Source: JAFAXD01 sp035472475 (lineage in GTDB: Bacteria > Pseudomonadota > Alphaproteobacteria > Rhizobiales > Xanthobacteraceae). From it: a stretch of 64,000 nt of DNA. Positions 17,159 to 25,337 of the stretch are shown here, one piece after another. A program made the position numbers and the translations under genes. The stretch's first letter is position 1; the number at the start of each line of letters is the position of its first letter. A model generated the notes under the pieces. That model ran no database searches and was not told where the DNA came from. It worked only from the letters and a program-made list of their open reading frames with translations. Where the stretch lies: NCBI GenBank assembly GCA_035472475.1, contig DATIPA010000047.1:6170-70169 (forward strand), in the 5' to 3' direction.

Positions 17159-17878
17159 TCAGCGGCTGTTTTGGAGATCGGGATTCTCGTAGTTGATTTG
17201 GAACAGCGCCGGATCGAGCTTCTTACCCGCGTCGAGATTATACACCGCGACCGTCGTGTCGTAGCCTTGCGGGTCGGTCACGGTCCATTGCCGCAGTTTG
17301 AAGTCCTTGGCGCCAAACTTCAGCATCAGCCGGTTGGTGCCGACCAGCTGCTGTTCCTCGATCACCACGGTCACGAACTGCTCGTCCGCCCCAACCGATA
17401 CGAGGTTGGTGTCGCGCCCAAGGTCGACGCGATCAGCGACCAGGAAGCGCAAGGGAGTTTGCGACAGCGGATAGAGATCCTGGGTTGCCCGCTTGCGGTC
17501 GCGTACGACGACCGACTGGCCGTCGGCAATGACGTCGACCCGGCTCGGCGGTGAATACTCGAAGCGCACCTTGCCGGGCTTTTGGACGTAGAACTGGCCT
17601 TCGGTGCGTCGCCCGTCTGGGCCGACCTGGACGAAATCACCGACGAGGGTCTTCATATTGGACAGGTATGCGCTGACCCGCTCGACCAGCGCCCTGCCAT
17701 CCAATTGCTGTTGCTGCGGCTCTGCTGCGTTGCTGGCCAGCGGGGTCGTGCGCTGGACGGAAGGCGGCTTCGGCGCGGAATCCCGCCCGGTGACCGCCCG
17801 CGGCACGGGTATGGTTTGCGCCGTGGCCGCGGCCGTGACGACGAACGCCACTGCGACTGCGCTAACGGTCTTGAACAT
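17159..17878 (-). CDS. outer-membrane lipoprotein carrier protein LolA family, copy 1
   Basis: LolA is the periplasmic chaperone that carries lipoproteins from LolCDE to the outer membrane. This 239-aa protein has a signal peptide (FKTVSAVAVAFVVTAAATAQ), a Pro/Gln-rich linker to about residue 60, and the LolA fold with MKTLVGDFVQVGPDGRRTEG, KPGKVRFEYSPPS, VDVIADGQSVVVRDRK, DLYPLSQTPLRFLV and LRQWTVTDPQGYDTTVAVYNL. A close paralogue lies 90 bp upstream on the same strand (17969-18643). Copy 1 carries the extra N-terminal linker. The 3' end overlaps the putative start of xthA. Confidence 0.88.
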   Translation of the reverse strand: MFKTVSAVAVAFVVTAAATAQTIPVPRAVTGRDSAPKPPSVQRTTPLASNAAEPQQQQLDGRALVERVSAYLSNMKTLVGDFVQVGPDGRRTEGQFYVQKPGKVRFEYSPPSRVDVIADGQSVVVRDRKRATQDLYPLSQTPLRFLVADRVDLGRDTNLVSVGADEQFVTVVIEEQQLVGTNRLMLKFGAKDFKLRQWTVTDPQGYDTTVAVYNLDAGKKLDPALFQINYENPDLQNSR

Positions 17879-17968
17879 GCCCCATCTCCCCCAAGTTGGT
17901 ATTTCGTTGACGGCTCTCGGCGCGAGCGTCCATTGATCGTTTACACAAGTTACCAGATCGTTAACGAT

Positions 17969-18643
17969 TCACCTGGTGTTCTGCAGATCGGGATTGTCAT
18001 AGTTAATTTTGAACAAATCCGGATCGGGTTTCTTCTTGGTGTCGAGGTTATAGACGGCGACCGTGGTGTCGTATCCCTGCGGGTCGGTCACCGTCCATTG
18101 CCGCAACTGCAGGTCCTTCGCGCCAAACATCAGCACCAGGCGGTTGGTGCCTACGAACTGCTTTTCCTCGATCACCAGGGTCACAAAGACGTCGTCCACG
18201 GCGACTGACACCAGGTTGGTGTCGCGTCCGAGGTCGATGCGATCCGACAGCAGGTAGCGCAGCGGCGTTTGCGACAGCGGATAAAGGTCCTGGGTCGCGA
18301 GCTTGCGATCGCGCACAACCACGGACTGACCGTCTGCAATCACGTCGACCCGGCTCGGGGGCTTGTATTCGAAGCGCACCTTGCCGGGCTTTTGGATGAA
18401 GAACTGCCCTTCCGTGCGAGCGCCGTCGGGGCCGACTTGCACGAAGTCGCCCACCAGGGTCTGAATGTTGGTCAAATACCCGTTGATACGTTCGACCAAA
18501 GCACGCTGCCGGGCTTCGCTGTCGGTTGAATCTTGCGGCGCGGCCGCAGCGGTGCCGGTCGGTGTCACCGGCACCGTCTGGGCGGTAGCGGATGCGATCA
18601 CGGCGCTCAAAACCAGCGCGACCGTGGCTACGACCCGACCCAT
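17969..18643 (-). CDS. outer-membrane lipoprotein carrier protein LolA family, copy 2
   Basis: This 224-aa paralogue of the preceding gene has a signal peptide (VATVALVLSAVIASATAQ) and the same blocks: IQTLVGDFVQVGPDGARTEG, KPGKVRFEYKPPS, VDVIADGQSVVVRDRK, LYPLSQTPLRYLL, LGRDTNLVSV and LRQWTVTDPQGYDTTVAVYNL. The two proteins are nearly identical over long stretches outside the N-terminus, which indicates a tandem duplication. One copy may be the essential LolA and the other specialised; the sequence alone does not say which. The gene lies downstream of ftsK, a common location for lolA. Confidence 0.88.
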   Translation of the reverse strand: MGRVVATVALVLSAVIASATAQTVPVTPTGTAAAAPQDSTDSEARQRALVERINGYLTNIQTLVGDFVQVGPDGARTEGQFFIQKPGKVRFEYKPPSRVDVIADGQSVVVRDRKLATQDLYPLSQTPLRYLLSDRIDLGRDTNLVSVAVDDVFVTLVIEEKQFVGTNRLVLMFGAKDLQLRQWTVTDPQGYDTTVAVYNLDTKKKPDPDLFKINYDNPDLQNTR

Positions 18644-18982
18644 ATGTCACCTCTTCGTTTCGCCAGCGCATGATCGCGGAGGCTGGCCCTCGCGGGAGGG
18701 CAGCTTCGCCGTCGGGTCAAGCCCGCAAGTCAGCGTTTCCGATCAGACCATGCCCCCCGTCGCAAGCTCAAGGACGAAATCCGCCCGATTCGATCGGATT
18801 TTGCCCTTGTGTATTACTCCCGGCGGCCGCCCCTCGGCGCCGGGCCGTAAAGCCCCTTAACACATTGACGCTGCACCAGTTTTATCGAACGCGCAAGTCC
18901 CCAAATGCGTCCACGGGCCAATGCTTGTTAATTTTTTAGGCGCACGATGTGGCCATTTCGCGGCCCACAACCGCGGTTCGCG
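18644..18982. other. 339-bp intergenic region between ftsK and the lolA pair
   Basis: I see no convincing gene here. The part nearest ftsK is relatively AT-rich (CTTGTTAATTTTTTAGG around 18925-18940), and a GC-rich inverted stretch (CCGGCGGCCGCCCC...GGCGCCGGGCC) lies near 18820-18845. These may hold the ftsK terminator and the lolA promoter, but neither is clear enough to mark. Confidence 0.4.
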
Positions 18983-21367
18983 TCACAACGTATCGTCCGC
19001 GCCGCCCTCGATTAGAATTTCGCGCTTGCCGGCGTGATTGGCTTGGCCCACCACACCCTCCTGCTCCATCCGTTCCATGATCGAAGCGGCGCGGTTGTAG
19101 CCGATCTGCAGGCGGCGCTGGATGTAGCTCGTCGACGCCTTGCGATCGCGCAGCACGATCTGCACGGCCTGCTGATAAAGATCCGTTGCGTCTCCGGTCG
19201 CGCCCATGCCGGTCGCATCGAAGATCGGATTGCCGTCGTCGTCCTCGTCGCCAGCGGCGGTGACGTCCTCGAGATATTGCGGGGCGCCCTGCGATTTGAG
19301 ATGGCGCACGATCTTTTCAACTTCGTCATCGGAGACGAACGGCCCATGCACGCGGCTGATGCGGCCGCCACCCGCCATGTAGAGCATGTCGCCCTGGCCC
19401 AGCAGCTGCTCGGCCCCCTGCTCGCCCAGGATGGTGCGGCTGTCGATCTTGGAGGTGACCTGAAACGAGATCCGGGTCGGGAAGTTGGCCTTGATGGTGC
19501 CGGTGATGACGTCGACCGACGGACGCTGCGTCGCCAGAATAACGTGAATGCCGGCCGCGCGCGCCATCTGGGCGAGGCGCTGGATCGCGCCTTCGATGTC
19601 CTTGCCGGCGACCATCATCAGGTCGGCCATCTCGTCCACGATCACGACCAGGTACGGCAGGAAGTCGAGCTCGAACTCTTCGCGTTCGTAAACCGCCTCA
19701 CCGGTCTCCTTGTCGTAGCCGGTGTGCACCGTGCGCGAGAGCGCTTCGCCCTTGGCTTTGGCTTCGGCGAGGCGCGCGTTGTATCCGTCGATGTTGCGCA
19801 CGCCGAGCTTGGCCATTTTCTTATAGCGGTCCTCCATTTCGCGCACCGCCCACTTGAGCGCGACCACCGCCTTCTTGGGATCGGTCACGACCGGCGTGAG
19901 CAGATGCGGGATCCCGTCGTAGACCGAAAGCTCGAGCATCTTGGGATCGACCATGATCAGCCGGCACTGGTCGGGGTGCAGCCGGTACACCAAGCTTAGA
20001 ATCATCGTGTTGATCGCGACCGACTTGCCGGATCCGGTCGTGCCGGCGATCAGCAGGTGCGGCATGCGCGCGAGATCGACGATCACGGGCTCGCCGCCAA
20101 TGGTCTTGCCGAGGCAGAGCGGCAGTTTCGCCGCCGAATTCGCATAGTCATCCGCCGACAGGAGTTCGCGCAGGTACACTTTTTCGCGCGTCGAGTTCGG
20201 AAGCTCGATCCCGATTGCGTTACGGCCCGACACCACGGCGACGCGGGCCGAGACCGCACTCATCGACCGCGCAATGTCGTCGGCGAGACCAATCACCCGC
20301 GACGATTTGATACCGGGCGCGGGCTCAAGTTCGTAGAGCGTTACGACCGGCCCCGGCCGCGCATTGAGGATCTGGCCGCGAACGCCGAAATCATCGAGCA
20401 CGCTTTCAAGCGCGCTCGCGTTCTCCTGAATGACTTGCTGGCTGGGCGCTGCACGTTCATTGGGTTTGTAAGCCGCCAACAAGTTGAGGGACGGCAGAAC
20501 GTAGCCGTCCGACGTGCGGCGCGGGGCCCGCGGTGGCCGCGGCTTGGCCGGCGCACGCGCCGGGTTGGCGGGCCCGTCTTCGACCGCCGGTTCGTGGACG
20601 GCGTCGGCATCGCCCGTCAATCGCGGCTCAAGGCGCTGTTCGGCTGCTCGGCTGATCGGCGGACGTAGCTTCGCGGCGCGGCGCCTAGACACCAGCCGCG
20701 CCAGTTGCGCCTTCGCGCTCAACAATCCGTGCACCAACCAGCCGATCGAGATTGCGGCCCCCGCCTCTTCGTCGCGCTCGCTCGGCGTGCGCAGCAGCAG
20801 GCCGCTCGCGACGGCGATCGCTGCGAGTGCCCCGCAGCCAAGGACGATCGCTATGACAATCCGGATTGCGCTATCGAGCGGACCGAGAACGGTGGCCGGC
20901 GCACGCAACACCAGGTCGCCGACGACACCGCCTAGTCCGGTCGGTAGTGGCCAGCCTGTCGTGCGCGGAAGGCACGCGAAAAACCCGGCAGCGAGCACGG
21001 TCCCGACGATCCAAAGCCCGAGCCGCAGCGGCTCGCGGCACAGCAGCCCGTGGGTAATGAGCCGCAAGCCCCAAGCGACGATCGGAGCAATCAGCGCGAT
21101 CGACGCCAACCCGATCAACTGCATCATCAGGTCCGCGGTGACCGCGCCAGGCAGGCCCAGCAGATTGCGTACGGGCGCGCTTGTCGCGTGGCTGAACGAG
21201 GGATCCCTGACCGACCAGGTGGCAAGCGCGGCGACCGCCGCGACGCTCAGTGCAATCAGCGCGAGGCCTGCGACCTCGCGCAGCCGCCGGCGCACGGCGT
21301 CGCCGAGATCGTCCGACCACAGGAAGGACATGTCGAGGTTGTGCTGAAGCACGGAGATCGCTCTCAT
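18983..21367 (-). CDS. ftsK: DNA translocase FtsK
   Basis: FtsK anchors at the septum and pumps DNA to align dif sites for XerCD during division. The 794-aa protein has four or five N-terminal membrane segments (residues about 30-200), a short basic/Pro-rich linker, then the motor with Walker A IAGTTGSGKSVAINTMI, Walker B LVVIVDEMADLMMVAGKD and ATQRPSVDVITGTIKANFPTRISFQV, and a C-terminal gamma winged helix (TSYIQRRLQIGYNRAASIMERME). The ATG overlaps the stop of the upstream aminotransferase gene (ATGA), and an alternative ATG is at 21331. The linker is short compared with E. coli FtsK, as usual in alphaproteobacteria. Confidence 0.96.
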   Translation of the reverse strand: MRAISVLQHNLDMSFLWSDDLGDAVRRRLREVAGLALIALSVAAVAALATWSVRDPSFSHATSAPVRNLLGLPGAVTADLMMQLIGLASIALIAPIVAWGLRLITHGLLCREPLRLGLWIVGTVLAAGFFACLPRTTGWPLPTGLGGVVGDLVLRAPATVLGPLDSAIRIVIAIVLGCGALAAIAVASGLLLRTPSERDEEAGAAISIGWLVHGLLSAKAQLARLVSRRRAAKLRPPISRAAEQRLEPRLTGDADAVHEPAVEDGPANPARAPAKPRPPRAPRRTSDGYVLPSLNLLAAYKPNERAAPSQQVIQENASALESVLDDFGVRGQILNARPGPVVTLYELEPAPGIKSSRVIGLADDIARSMSAVSARVAVVSGRNAIGIELPNSTREKVYLRELLSADDYANSAAKLPLCLGKTIGGEPVIVDLARMPHLLIAGTTGSGKSVAINTMILSLVYRLHPDQCRLIMVDPKMLELSVYDGIPHLLTPVVTDPKKAVVALKWAVREMEDRYKKMAKLGVRNIDGYNARLAEAKAKGEALSRTVHTGYDKETGEAVYEREEFELDFLPYLVVIVDEMADLMMVAGKDIEGAIQRLAQMARAAGIHVILATQRPSVDVITGTIKANFPTRISFQVTSKIDSRTILGEQGAEQLLGQGDMLYMAGGGRISRVHGPFVSDDEVEKIVRHLKSQGAPQYLEDVTAAGDEDDDGNPIFDATGMGATGDATDLYQQAVQIVLRDRKASTSYIQRRLQIGYNRAASIMERMEQEGVVGQANHAGKREILIEGGADDTL

Positions 21368-22575
21368 TGCAACGTGGCCACGATACGGTGCAGCGCCTGC
21401 GCGGTGATGTTTTGGTCATGAACCATCGCGACGCGAATGTACGCAGCCGCCGGATTACTGCCGTCGCGCTGCGCGTGCGCCAGATAAAGGCCTGGTAAAA
21501 TACGCACACCCGCCTTGGACCACAGTTTCAGCGCCACCGCTTCGCTGCCGCCATAGGCCGAGACGTCAAGCCACAAAAAGAAACCGCCGTCGGGCCGCGT
21601 GTAACCATAGCGGTCACCGATGATCTGGTCGGCGAGATCGAACTTCAGCTTGTAGAGGCGGCGATTTTCCTCAACGTGGGCCTCGTCCTCGTAAGCGCGC
21701 GCGGCGACCTCCTGCAGTGGCCCCGGCACTTGCGGCGCGACCACGTTGCGGACGTCGAGAAATTTCTTGATGAAGCGGCTGTCGCCGGCGGCGAGCCCAA
21801 CCCGCAGGCCGGGAAGGTTTGAACGCTTGGAGAGCGAGTTGAATACCACCACATTGGAGAAATCCGCGCCCCCCGCCTGCAGCATTCCCGCCGGTGGGCG
21901 CCCCATGGTGTAGATTTCCGAATAGCATTCATCCGAAAAGATCAGGAAGTCGTAGCGTCGCGAAAGCGCGACCAGCCGTTCAAGGTAACTCAGGTCAGCG
22001 ACTGCACCCTGCGGATTGCTCGGCGAGCCGAAATAAATTGCGACCGTGCGCGACAGCAGATCGTCGTCGAGCGTATCGAGATCGGGAAGAAAGCCGCTCT
22101 CGCGGGTCGCCGGCAACAGCACAGGCTCGCAGCCAACCGCTGCGGCTGCCGCTACGTAGGCGGCATAGAACGGATTGGGGACCAGGATCGCGGGCCGCGC
22201 GACCTGTTTGGTCGACAGTTCGCGGCCGGCCAGCGCTGCCAGAAACAGCGCCTCGCGCGTGCCGTTGACGACCAGGACTTCGTTCTCCGGATCGACGCTG
22301 CGCGGCAGCGCAAAACGCCGGTCGAGCCAGCGTGCGGCCGCCCGGCGAAAGCGCTCGTTGCCTTTTGTCGGCGGATAGCGGCCGAAATCCTTCAAGCTCG
22401 CTTCGATTACACTGCCGACGAATGGCGGGATCGGATGCTGAGGTTCGCCGACCGTAAGATTGATCGGAGGCTGGCCGGGTTTCATGTCGCCCAGCAGCTC
22501 GGTGAGCCGCACAAAAGGCGAGCGCGTTTGCACGGTCCGAACGGTTTGGGACGGCGACGGTTCGGCGCTACTCAT
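21364..22575 (-). CDS. class I/II PLP aminotransferase, probably succinyldiaminopimelate transaminase-like
   Basis: The 403-aa protein is a fold-type I aminotransferase: LTVGEPQHPIPPFV near the N-terminus, RYPPTKGNERFRRA, the NPFYAAYVAAA block, YFGSPSNPQGAVAD, SDECYSEIY with the PLP-binding Asp and Tyr, and the PLP lysine in FNSLSKRSNLPGLRVG. The GYTRPDGGFFLWLDVS C-terminal stretch and overall pattern resemble DapC, which makes N-succinyl-LL-diaminopimelate in lysine/peptidoglycan synthesis. The exact substrate is inferred. Its stop overlaps the ftsK start, implying co-translation, and it is preceded by a 244-bp gap containing the amtB terminator. Confidence 0.85.
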   Translation of the reverse strand: MSSAEPSPSQTVRTVQTRSPFVRLTELLGDMKPGQPPINLTVGEPQHPIPPFVGSVIEASLKDFGRYPPTKGNERFRRAAARWLDRRFALPRSVDPENEVLVVNGTREALFLAALAGRELSTKQVARPAILVPNPFYAAYVAAAAAVGCEPVLLPATRESGFLPDLDTLDDDLLSRTVAIYFGSPSNPQGAVADLSYLERLVALSRRYDFLIFSDECYSEIYTMGRPPAGMLQAGGADFSNVVVFNSLSKRSNLPGLRVGLAAGDSRFIKKFLDVRNVVAPQVPGPLQEVAARAYEDEAHVEENRRLYKLKFDLADQIIGDRYGYTRPDGGFFLWLDVSAYGGSEAVALKLWSKAGVRILPGLYLAHAQRDGSNPAAAYIRVAMVHDQNITAQALHRIVATLQ

Positions 22576-22738
22576 TTACATCCACAAGCGTCAGGGTCCG
22601 CGGCGGAGACGGTGCGGATTCCGGGATTGCGATCCACCATAGGGGTGGCGGGTTAAGGGCCGTTTAACCATCGCATGCCGCACTGCCAATGAAATTCTTG
22701 CACTTGGAACCGGGCAGCGGCGGGTGATCGCAGGGCGC

Positions 22739-22775
22739 AAAAAGAAGGAGGCCCCGGTGTGAACCGGGGCCTCCC
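22739..22775 (-). terminator. Rho-independent terminator of glnK-amtB
   Basis: On the minus strand, 12-bp arms GGAGGCCCCGGT and ACCGGGGCCTCC enclose a four-base loop and are followed by TTCTTTTT. It lies about 45 bp past the amtB stop and is the clearest intrinsic terminator in the window. Confidence 0.88.
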
Positions 22776-22819
22776 AACGGAGGGGGCGGTGCCGGGTATC
22801 CGCCCCAACCGCGTTCCGG

Positions 22820-24268
22820 TTACTGGACGGCTTCGCCGTGCAGTGCGAGGTCGAGGCCTTCGCGCTCGACCTCTTCGCTGACGCGCAGACCGATGACGAG
22901 ATCGACGATCTTGAGCAGGATCAGCGAGACGACGGCGTCGTAGACGAACACGGTGACGACGCCGATGCACTGATTGATGAACTGCTGCACGTTGCCATAG
23001 AACGCGCCGGCCGTTCCGCCGTACTGCTCAACCGCGAACACGCCGGTGAGCAGTGCGCCGACGACACCGCCGACCGCATGCACGCCGAACGCGTCGAGCG
23101 CGTCATCGTAGCCGAACATGTGCTTGAGGCCGGTGCAGCCCCAGTAGCACACGACGCCGGCGGCGACGCCGATCACAAGCGAGCCGATCGGACCGACGAA
23201 GCCCGAAGCGGGAGTGATCGCGACCAGGCCAGCCACTGCGCCGGTAGCGATGCCGATCACGGTCGGCTTGCCGCGCATCGCCCATTCCACCAGCATCCAG
23301 GTGAAGCCCGCCGCAGCGGTGGCGAACTGCGTGACGCCCATCGCCATGCCGGCCTGCATGCCTGCTGACACCGCCGAACCGGCGTTGAAGCCGAACCAGC
23401 CGACCCACAGCAGGGAGGCGCCGATGAAGGTCAGCACCATGTTGTGGGGCGGGCCCTGGTCCTTGCGCTTGCCGAGCATGAGGCAGCACATCAGGCCGGC
23501 GGTGCCGGAGTTGATGTGCACGACCGTGCCGCCCGCGAAGTCGAGCACCTTGACCCAGCCGGCGAAGTCGCCCTTTTCGTCGGTATTGACGGCGCTGAAG
23601 ATGCCGTCCGGTCCCCACACCCAATGCGCGATCGGCGAGTAGACGAAGATCGCCCACAGGCCGATGAACCACAGCATGGCCGAGAACTTCATGCGCTCCG
23701 CGAACGCCCCGGCAATCAGGGCCGGCGTGATGATCGCGAAGGTCAGTTGGAAGCAGACGTAGACCATTTCCGGTATGGTCGGAGCGAGCGGGTTCGGATT
23801 GCCGATGCCCTTCGAGATATCGCTCAGCACATTCTGCAGGAACGCTCGGTCAAGCCCGCCGATAAACGGAGAACCGGACCGGAACGCGAGGCTGTAGGTG
23901 AAGATCACCCAGAGGATCGTGATCAGACAGGTGATGGCAAAGCTCGTCATCACCGTGTCGCCCACGTTCTTCTTGCGCACCATGCCACCATAGAACAGGC
24001 CAAGGCCGGGAATGGTCATCATCAGCACGAGCGCGACTGATGCGAGCATCCAGGCGGTGTCGCCGGAATTCGGCGTGCAGTTCTCGAGAACCTTGGCGGC
24101 GCAAGCCGGAGGTCCGGCGTCGGCGGGGGCCGCTGCCGGGGCGGCCGGTGCGGCCGCGGGCGCCTGCGCGTAGGACGCGTCGAAGGTCGGAAGGCTGAGG
24201 AATACGCCGACCAGCAACCCGAGGGCGAGAGCAAGGAGCCCCGCACGTGTCAGTTTCTTGAACGTCAT
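22820..24268 (-). CDS. amtB: ammonium transporter AmtB
   Basis: AmtB is a trimeric inner-membrane ammonium channel gated by a PII protein. The 482-aa product has a cleavable-type N-terminal hydrophobic segment, an Ala/Pro-rich stretch to about residue 55, and eleven membrane segments. Typical blocks are GDTAWMLASVALVLMMTIPGLGLFYGGMVRKKN, AGAFAERMKFSAML, HWVWG, DFAGGTVVHINSG (pore His), HNMVLTFIGASLLWVGWFGFN and DDALDAFGVHAVGGVVGALLTGVF. The chosen ATG at 24268 has a GGAG about 10 bases upstream. It lies 41 bp downstream of glnK and ends in a strong terminator, so glnK-amtB is an operon regulated by nitrogen status. Confidence 0.96.
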   Translation of the reverse strand: MTFKKLTRAGLLALALGLLVGVFLSLPTFDASYAQAPAAAPAAPAAAPADAGPPACAAKVLENCTPNSGDTAWMLASVALVLMMTIPGLGLFYGGMVRKKNVGDTVMTSFAITCLITILWVIFTYSLAFRSGSPFIGGLDRAFLQNVLSDISKGIGNPNPLAPTIPEMVYVCFQLTFAIITPALIAGAFAERMKFSAMLWFIGLWAIFVYSPIAHWVWGPDGIFSAVNTDEKGDFAGWVKVLDFAGGTVVHINSGTAGLMCCLMLGKRKDQGPPHNMVLTFIGASLLWVGWFGFNAGSAVSAGMQAGMAMGVTQFATAAAGFTWMLVEWAMRGKPTVIGIATGAVAGLVAITPASGFVGPIGSLVIGVAAGVVCYWGCTGLKHMFGYDDALDAFGVHAVGGVVGALLTGVFAVEQYGGTAGAFYGNVQQFINQCIGVVTVFVYDAVVSLILLKIVDLVIGLRVSEEVEREGLDLALHGEAVQ

Positions 24269-24309
24269 TGTTTCAACTCCTGTCCGTAGACGTTTCGCGA
24301 GGTGCGGGC

Positions 24310-24648
24310 TCAAAGCGCGGCGGCGTCGGTTTCGCCGGTGCGAATGCGTACGGCCTGATCGATGGCGAACACGAATATTTTTCCGTCGCCGATCTGCCCA
24401 GTTTTGGCCGCCGCGGTAATCGCATCGATAACTTTGTCGACCTGGGTGGCAGCGACCGCCACCTCGATCTTGATCTTCGGCAGGAAGCTCACCGCATATT
24501 CGGTGCCGCGGTAGATTTCGGTGTGACCTTTCTGACGGCCATAGCCCTTGACTTCGGTCACCGTCAGCCCGGACACGCCAACGGCGGTCAGGGCGTCGCG
24601 GACCTCGTCGAGCTTGAAGGGCTTGATGATGGCCATGACGATTTTCAT
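24310..24648 (-). CDS. glnK: nitrogen regulatory PII protein GlnK
   Basis: PII proteins sense 2-oxoglutarate and ATP/ADP and, here, block AmtB. The 112-aa product begins MKIVMAIIKPFKLDEVRDAL and has the T-loop VKGYGRQKGHTEIYRGTEY with the uridylylation Tyr, and the C-terminal TAAAKTGQIGDGKIFV and RIRTGETDAAAL. The frame is open 41 codons upstream but the family start is at 24648. amtB follows after 41 bp. A sigma-54-like promoter lies 106 bp before the start. Confidence 0.96.
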   Translation of the reverse strand: MKIVMAIIKPFKLDEVRDALTAVGVSGLTVTEVKGYGRQKGHTEIYRGTEYAVSFLPKIKIEVAVAATQVDKVIDAITAAAKTGQIGDGKIFVFAIDQAVRIRTGETDAAAL

Positions 24649-24753
24649 GGGTTGTAATCCCCCGGTTAGGGCCCGCACCGGCGAAGCAGCGCGGGCCGTC
24701 TCAACGCGCTCGGCATGTGCGACGTAATCGCGCAGGCATCGCGCCGGGGAGGG

Positions 24754-24770
24754 AATCAAACCCCGTGCCA
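24754..24770 (-). promoter_or_regulatory. sigma-54-type promoter for glnK-amtB, near-consensus
   Basis: On the minus strand the sequence TGGCACGGGGTTTGATT matches the -24/-12 consensus TGGCACG-N4-TTGCW except for A in place of C in the -12 GC. It starts about 106 bp before glnK. The rest of the 299-bp gap between the two PII genes holds no gene; it contains the palindrome TGCCTAATATATAGGCA at 24875-24891. Activation by NtrC is expected from the family but no clear NtrC site was found. Confidence 0.6.
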
Positions 24771-24947
24771 TCTTTGCGAGTATGGCGTAACTTATTGCTC
24801 TGTATTGCTATTTTGCCACAGGGCAGGCGCCGTCCGAAATCGCCGAAGGTGGCAGGGCCCAACACCACGGCAATTGCCTAATATATAGGCACCCATCATT
24901 GCGCGGCTCAGGAACACAGCAGGACCGCGCAGCCGGCGTTGTCGGGG

Positions 24948-25286
24948 TCAGACCGCGTCGGAATCGGTCTCGCCAGTGCGAATTCGCAGTGCGTGCTCGA
25001 GCGGCATCACAAAAATCTTGCCGTCCCCAATCTGTCCCGTTTTTGCGGCGCGCTCGATGGCACCGACGATCTCGTCGGCTTGAGCGTCATTCACCGCCAC
25101 TTCAACCCGAAGCTTGGGCAGAAAGGTCACCGTATATTCGGCGCCTCGGTAGATCTCGGTGTGGCCTTTTTGACGGCCGTAGCCTTTGACCTCGGTTACC
25201 GTCATCCCGCTGATGCCCTGGTGCGTCAGCGCATCGCGCACGTCCTCGAGCTTGAACGGTTTAATGACCGCGATGACGAGTTTCAT
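24948..25286 (-). CDS. second nitrogen regulatory PII protein (GlnB/GlnK type)
   Basis: This 112-aa PII protein begins MKLVIAVIKPFKLEDVRDAL and has the T-loop VKGYGRQKGHTEIYRGAEY and the C-terminal RIRTGETDSDAV. It is close in sequence to the GlnK encoded 299 bp downstream, with differences concentrated in AVNDAQADEIVGAIERA. GlnB is usually next to glnA; here it is next to another PII gene and tesB, so it looks like a duplicated GlnK. No amtB follows it directly. Confidence 0.94.
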   Translation of the reverse strand: MKLVIAVIKPFKLEDVRDALTHQGISGMTVTEVKGYGRQKGHTEIYRGAEYTVTFLPKLRVEVAVNDAQADEIVGAIERAAKTGQIGDGKIFVMPLEHALRIRTGETDSDAV

Positions 25287-25337
25287 ATGTCGCCCCCGGC
25301 GTGAGCCACACAGTCTCACCTACAATGTTTGATCCGG

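Noticed and set aside
24875..24891. TGCCTAATATATAGGCA as an NtrC or other regulator site
   Set aside because: It is a clean palindrome but does not match the NtrC consensus and lies far upstream of the glnK promoter; there is no other evidence.
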